Below, one piece after another: positions 52,713 to 60,815 of a DNA stretch of 64,000 nucleotides (within the stretch, counting starts at the first letter, position 1; every line of letters begins with the position of its first letter). Both the position numbers and the translations under genes were made by a program. Origin of the DNA: Streptomyces barringtoniae (GTDB lineage: Bacteria > Actinomycetota > Actinomycetes > Streptomycetales > Streptomycetaceae); contig NZ_JAJHNP010000003.1 in the NCBI RefSeq assembly GCF_020819595.1, positions 372,001 to 436,000 of the forward strand, read 5' to 3'. A model generated the notes under the pieces. It did no database searches, had not been told where the DNA came from, and saw only the letters and a program-made list of their open reading frames with translations.

Positions 52713-53771
52713 TCAGCCGCGGCGCCGGTGTGCGCGCCGGCTCTCGTAGTGGTCGAGCAGGGTCTCCTCCAACGGGCGGTAGGTCAGGCCCAGTTCGTGG
52801 ATGCTGCGGCTGTTGTCGACGCGGAAGCGGATGCCGAGGTGCCTGCGGATGTAGTCCTGGGTGAGGCCGAAGGCGGGGCCCAGGATGCGGACCGGCCAGT
52901 GCGGGAGCCTGGTGCGCGGGAGCCGGAGGTCGCGGGGGTGGTGGGCGAGGAGGATGCGGGCCATCTCGTGGAAGGACGTCATGGTCTCGGCGGCCACGAT
53001 GTACCGCCCTTTCGCCGCCGGGTTCTCGGCGGCGGCGATGTGCGCGTCGGCGACGTCCCGGACGTCCGCCGTGGTGAAGCTGAAGTCCGGTGCGCCGTAC
53101 CAGAAGGAGCCCTGGAACAGCTCGTCCAGCAGGAAGAGGCTGCCGGAGTCGGACGCGGGCGTGAAGGAGGGCCCCAGGATCAGGCCCGGGTTGACCGACA
53201 CCATGCGCCAGCGGTCCTGCGCCGCCTCGGCCTCCCACGCGGCACGTTCCGCCAGCGTCTTGGCGTAGTGGTAGGGGTTGTTCCCGGCGGTGCTGGTGGT
53301 GTGGAAGTACCGCTCGGAGAGGACCCGGCCGTCCATCGCGAGCACGTCGGCGTAGTCGCCGAAGATCGCTCCGACGGTGGACGTGAACACGAGCGTCCGC
53401 ACGCCGGGGGTCCGCTCGATCGCCGCCAGTACGTTGCGGGTGCCCAGCAGCGCCGGTTCCACGACGTCCCGTCGGCCGTCCTTGATCTGCTCCGGCATCA
53501 GGAACGGTGAGGCCACATGGAAGACGACCGTGCAGTGGCGGAACGCCGCGTCGAAGGTGCCACTCTTGAGCAGGTCGGCCTCGTGGAGCTCCAGTCGACC
53601 GGGAAACGCCTCCTGCATCTGCCACAGCGGCCGGACCTTCGCCGCGTCGGACCTGTCGCGTACGGTGGCGTGGACCCGATGGCCCCGCCGCAGCAGGCGT
53701 CGTACCAGATGGCTGCCGACGAAGCCACTGCCGCCCGTCACCGCCACGGTCGTCCCCGCACGTCCGGCCAC
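52713..53771 (-). CDS. NAD(P)-dependent extended SDR reductase (dihydroflavonol-reductase-like)
   Basis: GTG 53771 follows a GGGAGGAAGGGGG stretch. The 352-residue protein has the Rossmann motif VAVTGGSGFVGSHLVRRLL, VVFHVASPF, VFTSTVGAIFG and the catalytic pair in NPYHYAKTLAE (YxxxK). This fits the dihydroflavonol-4-reductase/cinnamoyl-CoA-reductase-like branch of extended SDRs. The substrate is unknown. The dyad at 53874 lies about 100 bp upstream and may control it. Confidence 0.87.
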   Translation of the reverse strand: MAGRAGTTVAVTGGSGFVGSHLVRRLLRRGHRVHATVRDRSDAAKVRPLWQMQEAFPGRLELHEADLLKSGTFDAAFRHCTVVFHVASPFLMPEQIKDGRRDVVEPALLGTRNVLAAIERTPGVRTLVFTSTVGAIFGDYADVLAMDGRVLSERYFHTTSTAGNNPYHYAKTLAERAAWEAEAAQDRWRMVSVNPGLILGPSFTPASDSGSLFLLDELFQGSFWYGAPDFSFTTADVRDVADAHIAAAENPAAKGRYIVAAETMTSFHEMARILLAHHPRDLRLPRTRLPHWPVRILGPAFGLTQDYIRRHLGIRFRVDNSRSIHELGLTYRPLEETLLDHYESRRAHRRRG

Positions 53772-53873
53772 GCCCGCCCCCTTCCTCCCGTCAGGTTCCT
53801 CCCGTCCGAGGACAGGGTCGGGCACCGGCCGCTCAAGGGGAACACCCCGGACCATAAGACGACGCTGGGTAAG

Positions 53874-53893
53874 TCATAAGATCCACTTATGAG
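53874..53893. promoter_or_regulatory. Inverted repeat TCATAAG-6-CTTATGA, candidate operator
   Basis: TCATAAG (53874-53880) and CTTATGA (53887-53893) are perfect inverted copies around GATCCA. Further CATAAG (53853-53858) and TCATA (53896-53900) half-sites are nearby. The low-GC dyad lies in the gap between the divergent SDR and ferredoxin reductase genes and resembles a MarR- or HxlR-type site. No regulator gene is adjacent. Confidence 0.55.
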
Positions 53894-53920
53894 GTCATAG
53901 ACCGGACCCTCGTACCAACT

Positions 53921-53944
53921 TAGGTCTGCCTTAGTTTAGGCTTC
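53921..53944. promoter_or_regulatory. Iron-box-like sequence upstream of ferredoxin-NADP reductase
   Basis: TTAGGTCTGCCTTAG and TTTAGGCTT form a run with repeated TTAGG half-sites, similar to the DmdR/IdeR consensus TTAGGTTAGGCTAACCTAA but imperfect. It lies 41 bp before ATG 53985. Iron regulation of the reductase is plausible, not shown. Confidence 0.4.
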
Positions 53945-53984
53945 CTGATCAAGTCGCCCATTCAGCCGCGAAGGGAACCTGATC

Positions 53985-55349
53985 ATGCCGCGCCCCCTGC
54001 GGGTAGCCATCGTCGGAGCCGGCCCCGCCGGGATCTACGCCGCCGACGCCCTGCTCAAGTCCGAGGTGGCCGCCGACCCCGGCGTCTCCATCGACCTCTT
54101 CGAGCGGATGCCCGCCCCGTTCGGCCTGATCCGGTACGGCGTCGCCCCCGACCACCCGCGCATCAAGGGCATCGTCACCGCCCTGCACCAGGTGCTCGAC
54201 AAGCCGCAGATCCGGCTGTTCGGCAACGTCGACTACCCGACCGACATCAGCCTGGACGACCTGCGCGCCTTCTACGACGCGGTGATCTTCTCCACCGGCG
54301 CGACGGCCGACCGCGACCTGTCGATCCCCGGCATCGACCTGGACGGCTCCTACGGCGCCGCCGACTTCGTCTCCTGGTACGACGGCCACCCGGACGTCTC
54401 CCGCACCTGGCCGCTTCAGGCCGAGAAGGTCGCCGTCCTCGGCGTCGGCAACGTGGCCCTCGACGTGGCCCGCATCCTCGCCAAGACGGCGGACGAGCTG
54501 CTGCCGACCGAGATACCGCCGAACGTCTACGACGGTCTGAAGGCCAACAAGGCCGTGGAGATCCACGTCTTCGGCCGCCGCGGCCCCGCCCAGGCGAAGT
54601 TCAGCCCGATGGAGCTGCGCGAGCTGGACCACTCGCCGAACATCGAGGTCATCGTCGACCCCGAGGACATCGACTACGACGAGGGCTCGATCGAGACCCG
54701 CCGCGGCAACAAGCAGGCCGACATGGTCGCCAAGACCCTGGAGAACTGGGCGATCCGCGATGTCGGCGACCGCCCGCACAAGTTGTTCCTGCACTTCTTC
54801 GAGTCCCCCGCGGAGATCCTCGGCGAGGACGGCAGGGTCGTCGGCCTGCGCACCGAGCGCACGGCCCTCGACGGCACCGGAAACGTCAAGGGCACCGGCG
54901 AGTTCAAGGACTGGGACGTCACCGCGGTCTACCGCGCGGTCGGCTACCTCTCCGAGAAGCTGCCCAAGCTGCCCTGGGACATCGACTCGGGCACGATCCC
55001 GGACCAGGGCGGCCGGGTCATCGAGGACGGCGGCACCCCTCTGCAGTCCGCCTACGTCACCGGCTGGATCCGGCGCGGCCCCGTCGGCCTGATCGGCCAC
55101 ACCAAGGGCGACGCCAACGAGACCGTCGCCAACCTCCTGGACGACTACGCGAACGGCCGGCTGCACACCCCGGCCTCACCCGACCCGGAGGCGGTGGACG
55201 CCTTCCTCGCCGAGCGCGAGGTCCGCTTCACCACCTGGGAAGGCTGGTACAAGCTCGACGCCGCCGAACGCGCTCTGGGCGAGCCGCAGGGCCGTGAGCG
55301 AGTGAAGATCGTCGAGCGCGAGGACATGCTGCGGGAGAGCGGGGCGTAA
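53985..55349 (+). CDS. fprA: Ferredoxin-NADP reductase, FprA type
   Basis: The 454-residue flavoprotein transfers electrons between NADPH and ferredoxin, as in the mycobacterial adrenodoxin-reductase-like FprA. FAD binding is at VAIVGAGPAGIYAADALL (7-24), NADPH binding at VAVLGVGNVALDVARIL, and further conserved parts are FGLIRYGVAPDHPRIKG and YVTGWIRRGPVGLIGHTKGDANETV. Length and motifs match the family throughout. GAAGGGAACC precedes ATG 53985. No ferredoxin or P450 gene is adjacent. Confidence 0.93.
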   Translation: MPRPLRVAIVGAGPAGIYAADALLKSEVAADPGVSIDLFERMPAPFGLIRYGVAPDHPRIKGIVTALHQVLDKPQIRLFGNVDYPTDISLDDLRAFYDAVIFSTGATADRDLSIPGIDLDGSYGAADFVSWYDGHPDVSRTWPLQAEKVAVLGVGNVALDVARILAKTADELLPTEIPPNVYDGLKANKAVEIHVFGRRGPAQAKFSPMELRELDHSPNIEVIVDPEDIDYDEGSIETRRGNKQADMVAKTLENWAIRDVGDRPHKLFLHFFESPAEILGEDGRVVGLRTERTALDGTGNVKGTGEFKDWDVTAVYRAVGYLSEKLPKLPWDIDSGTIPDQGGRVIEDGGTPLQSAYVTGWIRRGPVGLIGHTKGDANETVANLLDDYANGRLHTPASPDPEAVDAFLAEREVRFTTWEGWYKLDAAERALGEPQGRERVKIVEREDMLRESGA

Positions 55350-55374
55350 GTCCAGGACACGAGGAGCGACGAGC

Positions 55375-55400
55375 GGGGCCGGCGCGGGTGCGCCGGCCCC
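55375..55400. terminator. Terminator hairpin after fprA
   Basis: GGGGCCGGCGC (55375-55385) and GCGCCGGCCCC (55390-55400) form a perfect 11-pair stem with a GGGT loop, 25 bp after the stop codon. Confidence 0.8.
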
Positions 55401-55469
55401 TGTGCGCGCCCCGGAAAAACCCCGACTGCGGCCCGCTGAAACCCGGGTGAGGCCCCGGAAGGTCCCTGT

Positions 55470-55484
55470 TAGGGTCCTGCGGTG
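55470..55484 (+). promoter_or_regulatory. Probable leaderless start of the DUF1152 gene
   Basis: A -10-like TAGGGT (55470-55475) ends seven bases before GTG 55482, so transcription would begin at or next to the start codon. There is no ribosome site in front of the GTG. Leaderless messages are common in actinobacteria. Confidence 0.45.
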
Positions 55485-56447
55485 TTCTCCCTCCGTGAGC
55501 CCCTCTTCTTCACCCGTCTGCGCGAGGCCCGACGTGTACTCGTCGCCGGCGCCGGCGGCGGCTTCGACGTCTACGCCGGGCTTCCCCTGGCGCTCGCGCT
55601 GCGGTCGGCCGGCAGTGAGGTCCACCTGGCGAGCCTGTCCTTCGCCGACCTGTACGGCCTCGGACTCGACCACTGGGTGGCACCGGACGTCGCCGCCGTC
55701 CGCCCGGACACCCCGCTGCGCGGCGACTACTTCCCCGAGCGGTCGCTCGCCCAGTGGCTCCGGGCGCAAGGCCTGCCGGACACCGTGTACGCCTTTCCCC
55801 GCACCGGTGTCGAGCCGCTGCGCGCCGCCTACCGCGCGCTGGCCGGGCACCTGGGCGGGGTGGACGCGGTGGTGCTGGTGGACGGCGGGACGGACATCCT
55901 GATGCGGGGCGACGAGCACGGGCTGGGCACGCCCGAGGAGGACATGACCAGCCTGGCCGCCGTCGCGGGGCTCGACGAGGTTCCGCACCGGCTGGTGGCC
56001 TGCCTGGGTTTCGGGGTGGACGCCTATCACGGCGTCAACCACTCGCTGGTGCTGGAGAACCTGGCCGCGCTGGACCGCGCCGGCGGCTACCTGGGCGCGT
56101 TCTCACTGCCCAGGGAAAGCGCCGAGGGCGCCGCCTATCTCGACGCGGTCGCCCACGCCCAGCGCTGCCACACCGGTCACCCGAGCATCGTGAACGGGTC
56201 CGTCGCCGCCGCGGTGCGCGGCGACTTCGGCGATGTGCGGTTCACCGAACGCACCCGCAACAGCGAGCTGTTCGTCAACCCGCTGATGAGCCTGTACTTC
56301 TGCGTGGACCTGCCCGCCCTGGCCCGCGCCAACCTCTACCTCGACCGGCTGGCGGAGACCGTCCTGATGCGCCAGATCAGTACGGTCATCGCCGGCTTCC
56401 GCGAGGAGCTGCCCCGCCAGCGGCCGCCCCGGGCGTTCCCGCACTAG
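55482..56447 (+). CDS. DUF1152 domain protein
   Basis: The 321-residue cytoplasmic protein matches the DUF1152 family: RRVLVAGAGGGFDVYAGLPLALAL at the start, VDAVVLVDGGTDILMRGDEHGLG in the middle and the end RISTVIAG-like MRQISTVIAGFREELP. The Rossmann-like AGAGGGFD loop suggests nucleotide or phosphate binding. The function is unknown. It has its own, possibly leaderless promoter. Confidence 0.87.
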   Translation: MFSLREPLFFTRLREARRVLVAGAGGGFDVYAGLPLALALRSAGSEVHLASLSFADLYGLGLDHWVAPDVAAVRPDTPLRGDYFPERSLAQWLRAQGLPDTVYAFPRTGVEPLRAAYRALAGHLGGVDAVVLVDGGTDILMRGDEHGLGTPEEDMTSLAAVAGLDEVPHRLVACLGFGVDAYHGVNHSLVLENLAALDRAGGYLGAFSLPRESAEGAAYLDAVAHAQRCHTGHPSIVNGSVAAAVRGDFGDVRFTERTRNSELFVNPLMSLYFCVDLPALARANLYLDRLAETVLMRQISTVIAGFREELPRQRPPRAFPH

Positions 56448-56481
56448 CCGGGCTACGGGGCAGCCCTCGGGGGAACTCCCT

Positions 56482-57483
56482 TCAGCTTCGGGCGAGTTCC
56501 CGCACTCCGACGACTCCGAGGAGCACGGTCAGCAGCGCCAGGGCCGCCGTCTGAGCGAGGCCGCCGGCGATGTACGCGGCGGCGCCGGGGGCGTGGAGCC
56601 ACGGGTACACGGCTGCGACGCGCACCACCAGGAGCAGCAGACCGAGCGCGGCGAGGGCGAGCGCGCCGCCCGGTGCGCCGCTCGGCGCGCGGCGGGCGCT
56701 CCACAGCAGCCGGCCGAGGGCGGCGGCGAGGAAGCAGTTGGCGGGCCCCCACACCAGGTCGTCGGCGATGGGCACGAGCACCAGGGACGCGCCCGTCACC
56801 ACGCACGCCGCCATGAAGACGAGACCGGGAGTGCCGGCGGGCAGCCGCGCCGGGGGTGCGTCGCGGTGGTGGGCGGCGCACAGCGCGAGGGCGGGCAGCC
56901 AGGCGAGCAGCGCCAGCGTCACGACGAACGCCGGCTCCGTGACGACCGTCGCCCCCGTCAGCGAGCGGACCAGCGGCCACAGGCTGGGCACCGCGGCGAG
57001 CAGGGCACCGGTCCGGGCGAGGCGACGGCGGTCGTGCAGGAGGGCGAAATAGGCGACGGTCCAGCCGAGCGGCAGGATCCACTGGGCGACGGCGACCGCC
57101 CCGGCGAGGAGCCCGTGGTCGGTGAAGTCGGCGAGGAAGAGCCGCCGTTCCGCGCCGCCCCGGGTGAGGAACCAGGTCAGCCGCAGAACCGGCTCGACGA
57201 CCGCGGAGGCCGCCAGGAGCAGGACGGCGGCCAGCGCGAAGAGCCGTGCGCCCGAGCCGAGCAGGACATAGCGCCGGGGCGCCCCGGCGGCACCGAGGCG
57301 GCTGCGCACCGCCAGGGCGGCGATGCTCGTCACCTCGCCGAGCGTGGGCCTGCTCTGGTCCTGGGTGTCGCGGTCGAGGTCCTCCAGGTACGTCTCGACC
57401 ATCTCCTCCTCCCGTTCCCGTCGGTAGTAGGCGGGGAGCAGGCGCAGGACGGTGCGGTACCGGGTCTCCAGCAGCGTGGTCAT
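56482..57483 (-). CDS. Polytopic membrane protein, partner of the PadR regulator
   Basis: The 333-residue protein begins with a cytoplasmic amphipathic part (RYRTVLRLLPAYYRREREEEMVETYLEDLDRD), a motif usual in membrane proteins that follow PadR genes. About eight hydrophobic segments follow. ATG 57483 overlaps the PadR stop by four bases. Such pairs often act in envelope stress or drug response, but no transport motif is visible and the role is open. Confidence 0.78.
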   Translation of the reverse strand: MTTLLETRYRTVLRLLPAYYRREREEEMVETYLEDLDRDTQDQSRPTLGEVTSIAALAVRSRLGAAGAPRRYVLLGSGARLFALAAVLLLAASAVVEPVLRLTWFLTRGGAERRLFLADFTDHGLLAGAVAVAQWILPLGWTVAYFALLHDRRRLARTGALLAAVPSLWPLVRSLTGATVVTEPAFVVTLALLAWLPALALCAAHHRDAPPARLPAGTPGLVFMAACVVTGASLVLVPIADDLVWGPANCFLAAALGRLLWSARRAPSGAPGGALALAALGLLLLVVRVAAVYPWLHAPGAAAYIAGGLAQTAALALLTVLLGVVGVRELARS

Positions 57484-57887
57484 GCGAGGCCTCCCGCGAG
57501 TCCGGGTGCGGTGGGGGGTTCGAGCCCGGCCGGGCGGGCGGCGGGGCGGGCGGGGGCGCCGGCGCGGCGGCCCTCGGCGATGCGCCGTTTGGCCGCCCCG
57601 GCACCGGCGGCCATCCGCTCGGCCTCCGCGTCCAGGGCGGCCACTCCGTCGTCGGTGAGCCGGTAGTAGCGCCGCAGCCGGCCCTGCTGGACCTCTTCGC
57701 GGTCCAGCACGATCAGGCCGTCCGCGGTGAGCCGGTCCAGCACGCCGTACAGCGTGCCGACCCGCAGCTGCACCTCTCCGTCGGACAGTTCCGCCACCTC
57801 CCGCAGGATGCCGTAGCCGTGCCGGGGCTGGTCGGCGAGCGCGGTGAGGACGAAGAACGCCGCCCGGGTCATGCTCTTCGCTGTCAT
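57480..57887 (-). CDS. PadR-family transcriptional regulator
   Basis: The 135-residue protein has the PadR winged helix: FFVLTALADQPRHGYGILREV, VQLRVGTLYGVLDRLTADGLI and RRYYRLTDDGVAALDAEAERM, then a Pro/Ala-rich tail. ATG 57887 is chosen; ATG 57872 in the same frame is possible. The perfect palindrome at 57897-57917 begins 10 bp before the start, so the protein very likely represses its own gene and the coupled membrane protein. Confidence 0.88.
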   Translation of the reverse strand: MTAKSMTRAAFFVLTALADQPRHGYGILREVAELSDGEVQLRVGTLYGVLDRLTADGLIVLDREEVQQGRLRRYYRLTDDGVAALDAEAERMAAGAGAAKRRIAEGRRAGAPARPAARPAGLEPPTAPGLAGGLA

Positions 57888-57896
57888 GCGGCCAGG

Positions 57897-57917
57897 ATAT
57901 ATCGGCTGCCGATATAT
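57897..57917. promoter_or_regulatory. Perfect 21-bp palindrome, probable PadR operator
   Basis: ATATATCGGC (57897-57906) and GCCGATATAT (57908-57917) are exact inverted copies around a single central base. The very A/T-rich ends in a G/C-rich genome and the place directly before the PadR start codon make it the likely autoregulatory operator. It probably overlaps the -10 region. Confidence 0.8.
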
Positions 57918-57942
57918 ATCGAGCAGTTGCCGATCGCCGCGA

Positions 57943-57986
57943 GAACGGGGCCCGCCCCTGAGCGGATGGGCGGGCGGACCCCGTTC
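57943..57986. terminator. Nested inverted repeat between divergent genes
   Basis: GAACGGGG (57943-57950) pairs with CCCCGTTC (57979-57986), and CCCGCCC (57951-57957) with GGGCGGG (57968-57974). The composite hairpin resembles a terminator, yet both flanking genes point away from it, so it may be a leader structure or an insulator. Confidence 0.4.
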
Positions 57987-58199
57987 GCCGGACCATTGTG
58001 GGGACCGTACCGGGACGCGACCACGTGTGAACGACGGCCGCCCGACGCGCGCCCCGCGCGCCCCGGGTGCGCGGCGCGCGCGTCCCGCGCACGTGGGCGC
58101 GCCACCGCCGCCACACGCCGCCACCCGGCCCCTGACGATGTGGGCCCCGCCGAGCGGTGATACTGGGAGGCGCATCCGCCCCCATCAGCAGATTGGCTC

Positions 58200-59435
58200 A
58201 TGTCGAACTCCAGCACCGACCGCGCCACCGTCCCGCAGACCCTCTGGGCGGCCCGTGGCCGCCACACCGGTCCCGCCCCCGAGGAGGTCGTCCGCCGCAC
58301 CCTGAGCCGCCACAAGGAGAGCGGTGACATCGACGACTTCACCGAACCCCCCGTGCCCGAGGACTCGGCCCGGCACGTGTTCGAAGCGCGCTGGCGGGTC
58401 GCCGGCACGGTGACCGTGCGGGCCCGGCTCACCCTCGTCGCGCAGGACGGCCGGCGGCCGGGCCGGGAATGGCGGCTCGTCGCGGAGGCGGAGCGCCCGT
58501 GGGACGAGGCATGGCCCTCGCCGGCGACGCTGTTCTGGCCCGAGGGCGCGGCGGGAGAGGACGGCTCCTGGGACCACCACGCCACGGTGACCGGGCTGCG
58601 TCTCCGGCAGGTCAACGCGCTGCCCGCGGACGACAAGGAGATGCGGCGCAGGCTGCGCGAGGCGGCGCGCGAGGCGTGGTGCCTCAATGTCGTCGTGCAC
58701 GAGGCGATGACCCCGGACGAGCAGGGCAGGCTGCCGCTGACCCGGCTGCTGCCGCCGGGCCTCAGGCACCGGGTGGTGGAGCACCGGGCCGCGCCGCACC
58801 AGTTCCGTGCCGTCAACTGGGCGCTGAAGGACCTCGGTGTCGAGGTGCCGCGCGGCGGCGCGGTGCTGCTGCCCCCGGACCCCGCTCCGGAGGGCTACGA
58901 CAGCCGCGAGCACACCGTCCGCAGCGTCTTCCTGGACGGCTCCGAACCCGCCGAACTCTTCGCTGCCCTGCGGCACTTCGCCGCCCTGCCCCGGCCGCTG
59001 CCCGGGGAGGGCGAGGAGGCGCTGACCGACCTGCGGGAGAACTGGACCCTGATGACCCTCCATGAGGAGCTGGAGCGGGAACGGCAGCGGGTCGCCCGGT
59101 ACGCCGAGGCGCTGGAGGCGATGACCAAGTCCCGTGATCTGTACAAGGAGGCCGCCGAGCAGGCCCTGGAGGCCCTGGCCGCCTACCGTGACGTCCCGGT
59201 GCCCGGCCTTCCGCCGCAGCGGCCCGCGCCTCGGACGCCGGGTGCGCTGCAGCAGCTGACCCGGACGTTCGAGCGGCTGAGGTTCACCGCCAAGGGCCAG
59301 CGCCGGTCGGCGCCCGCCCCGCAGGAACCGGCGGCGGGCCCCGCGAACGGTGCACCGACGGCATCGGCGGCGGCCGGGCCCACTGCGGAGAACGGCGGCG
59401 CGGAGGCCGCCGACGGCACGGACCGGACGCCGTAG
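58200..59435 (+). CDS. Unknown protein with C-terminal coiled coil
   Basis: The 411-residue cytoplasmic protein is not recognised. The first 240 residues are mixed alpha/beta ([90 protein letters not shown]). Residues about 280-330 form a coiled coil ([40 protein letters not shown]), and the end is a low-complexity Ala/Pro tail. ATG 58200 follows no strong ribosome site. It precedes the YkvA gene by 30 bp and may be cotranscribed. Lack of membrane segments or enzyme motifs suggests a structural or scaffolding role. Confidence 0.75.
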   Translation: MSNSSTDRATVPQTLWAARGRHTGPAPEEVVRRTLSRHKESGDIDDFTEPPVPEDSARHVFEARWRVAGTVTVRARLTLVAQDGRRPGREWRLVAEAERPWDEAWPSPATLFWPEGAAGEDGSWDHHATVTGLRLRQVNALPADDKEMRRRLREAAREAWCLNVVVHEAMTPDEQGRLPLTRLLPPGLRHRVVEHRAAPHQFRAVNWALKDLGVEVPRGGAVLLPPDPAPEGYDSREHTVRSVFLDGSEPAELFAALRHFAALPRPLPGEGEEALTDLRENWTLMTLHEELERERQRVARYAEALEAMTKSRDLYKEAAEQALEALAAYRDVPVPGLPPQRPAPRTPGALQQLTRTFERLRFTAKGQRRSAPAPQEPAAGPANGAPTASAAAGPTAENGGAEAADGTDRTP

Positions 59436-59465
59436 ACGTCCTGCCGGAACCCGGAGGGAGGCCGG

Positions 59466-59750
59466 ATGGATGCCACCACCCTGGTGGTGACCGGCGCCGT
59501 CGTCGCGGCGGCGCTGCTCGCCGTCGCCGTCGGTGTGCTGGTACGGCTGGTGCGCGCCCGGCGCGCGCTGCGGCGGGCCGGGCTGCCGACGGGCCCGCGC
59601 TGGGTGTTCTGGGGCGCGGTCGCCTATCTGCTGCTGCCCACCGACCTGCTGCCCGACCCCGTCTACCTGGACGACATCGCCGTCCTGCTGCTCGCCCTGC
59701 GCAGCCTGCGCGCCGCCCGGCCGCTGCCGCCCGGCCCGGACGGGCCCTGA
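59466..59750 (+). CDS. YkvA family (DUF1232) small membrane protein
   Basis: GGAGG lies eight bases before ATG 59466. The 94-residue protein has an N-terminal membrane helix ([25 protein letters not shown]) and the DUF1232 core [33 protein letters not shown], whose DLLPDxxxxxGxxDD-type sequence defines the family. Function unknown. Confidence 0.85.
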   Translation: MDATTLVVTGAVVAAALLAVAVGVLVRLVRARRALRRAGLPTGPRWVFWGAVAYLLLPTDLLPDPVYLDDIAVLLLALRSLRAARPLPPGPDGP

Positions 59751-59779
59751 ACGGCCGGTGCGTGCCCGACCATGGGGTG

Positions 59780-60517
59780 ATGCAGACCGAGTTCACCGGT
59801 ATACCCGGTACGCCGAAGGCCCCGGACGTGGCCGTGGTCGTCGATGTCATGCGGGCGTTCACCGTGGCGGCCTGGGCGTTCCGGCGCGGTGCCGAGCGGA
59901 TCGTCTTCGCCGGTACGCAGCGCGAGGCCCTGGAGCTGAAGGCCCGTCACCCGGGCTGGCTCGCCTTCCAGGACGGCGAGCCGGTGCCGGGGTTCGACCT
60001 GGCCAACTCGCCCGCGCGGCTGCGTTCGCTGGACGTGCGGGGCCGTACGGTCGTGCAGAAGACCACCGCCGGGACGGCCGGGGCGCTGGCCGTGGCGGAC
60101 GCCGGGCTGCTGCTGTGCGCGAGCTTCGTGGTGGCCGGTGCGACCGCCGAGGTGCTGCGCCGGGCCCGGCCGGAGACGGTGACCTTCGTCGTCACCGGGG
60201 ACGGCGGCCGGGCCGAGGAGGACCTCGCCTGTGCCGAGTACATCGCGGACCGCGTCCGGTCGGCCGGCGCGGACCCCGCCCCCTACCTCGAACGGGCCCG
60301 GCGCTCCGACGCCGCCGAACGGCTCGCCGACGGCGTGCGGCGCGGCTGGACCGGTGTCCATCCCGAGGACGTGGCGATGTGCCTGGAGGCGGACACCTTC
60401 CCGTTCGCCATGGCGGCCACCCGGGTGGACGGTCATCTGGTGCTGCGTCCGCTGGACGCCGGGAGCCCGGAACCCCGCCCTGCGTGCCGTCCGGGACCGG
60501 CAGGACCGGTCGGCTGA
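59780..60517 (+). CDS. 2-phosphosulfolactate phosphatase-like (ComB family) protein
   Basis: The 245-residue protein has the ComB fold markers: [18 protein letters not shown] near the start, [33 protein letters not shown] and [18 protein letters not shown]. In methanogens and some bacteria ComB removes phosphate from 2-phosphosulfolactate; in actinobacteria without coenzyme M, the substrate is unclear. ATG 59780 is preferred; GTG 59777 and 59762 are in frame. It follows YkvA by 29 bp and may form one transcript with it. Confidence 0.82.
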   Translation: MQTEFTGIPGTPKAPDVAVVVDVMRAFTVAAWAFRRGAERIVFAGTQREALELKARHPGWLAFQDGEPVPGFDLANSPARLRSLDVRGRTVVQKTTAGTAGALAVADAGLLLCASFVVAGATAEVLRRARPETVTFVVTGDGGRAEEDLACAEYIADRVRSAGADPAPYLERARRSDAAERLADGVRRGWTGVHPEDVAMCLEADTFPFAMAATRVDGHLVLRPLDAGSPEPRPACRPGPAGPVG

Positions 60518-60815
60518 GCCGGGCCGCGCCGGGGCGGCCGGCGTTGCCCCCGGCCGGGGTGCCGTCGGCCGAGGGCCGGTGCTCGGCGGCGGCGCGGATC
60601 GCCGCGCAGTCGCTGTCGCCGCCCCCGGGGCGGCCCGATCGGCCGGGCTCGCACACGGCCGCGGCATCACGCGCCGGAGCACCGCACTGCCCGCGCCGTC
60701 CCCGGTAACTCTCCCTGTTTCCGGTTTCCCGCCCCTCCCAGGTGCGTCGCACGGTCTTCCTGACGCATTCTTGCTGTGTCATCCACCCGAAGGCGCACGG
60801 GACGAGGTAGGGGCG

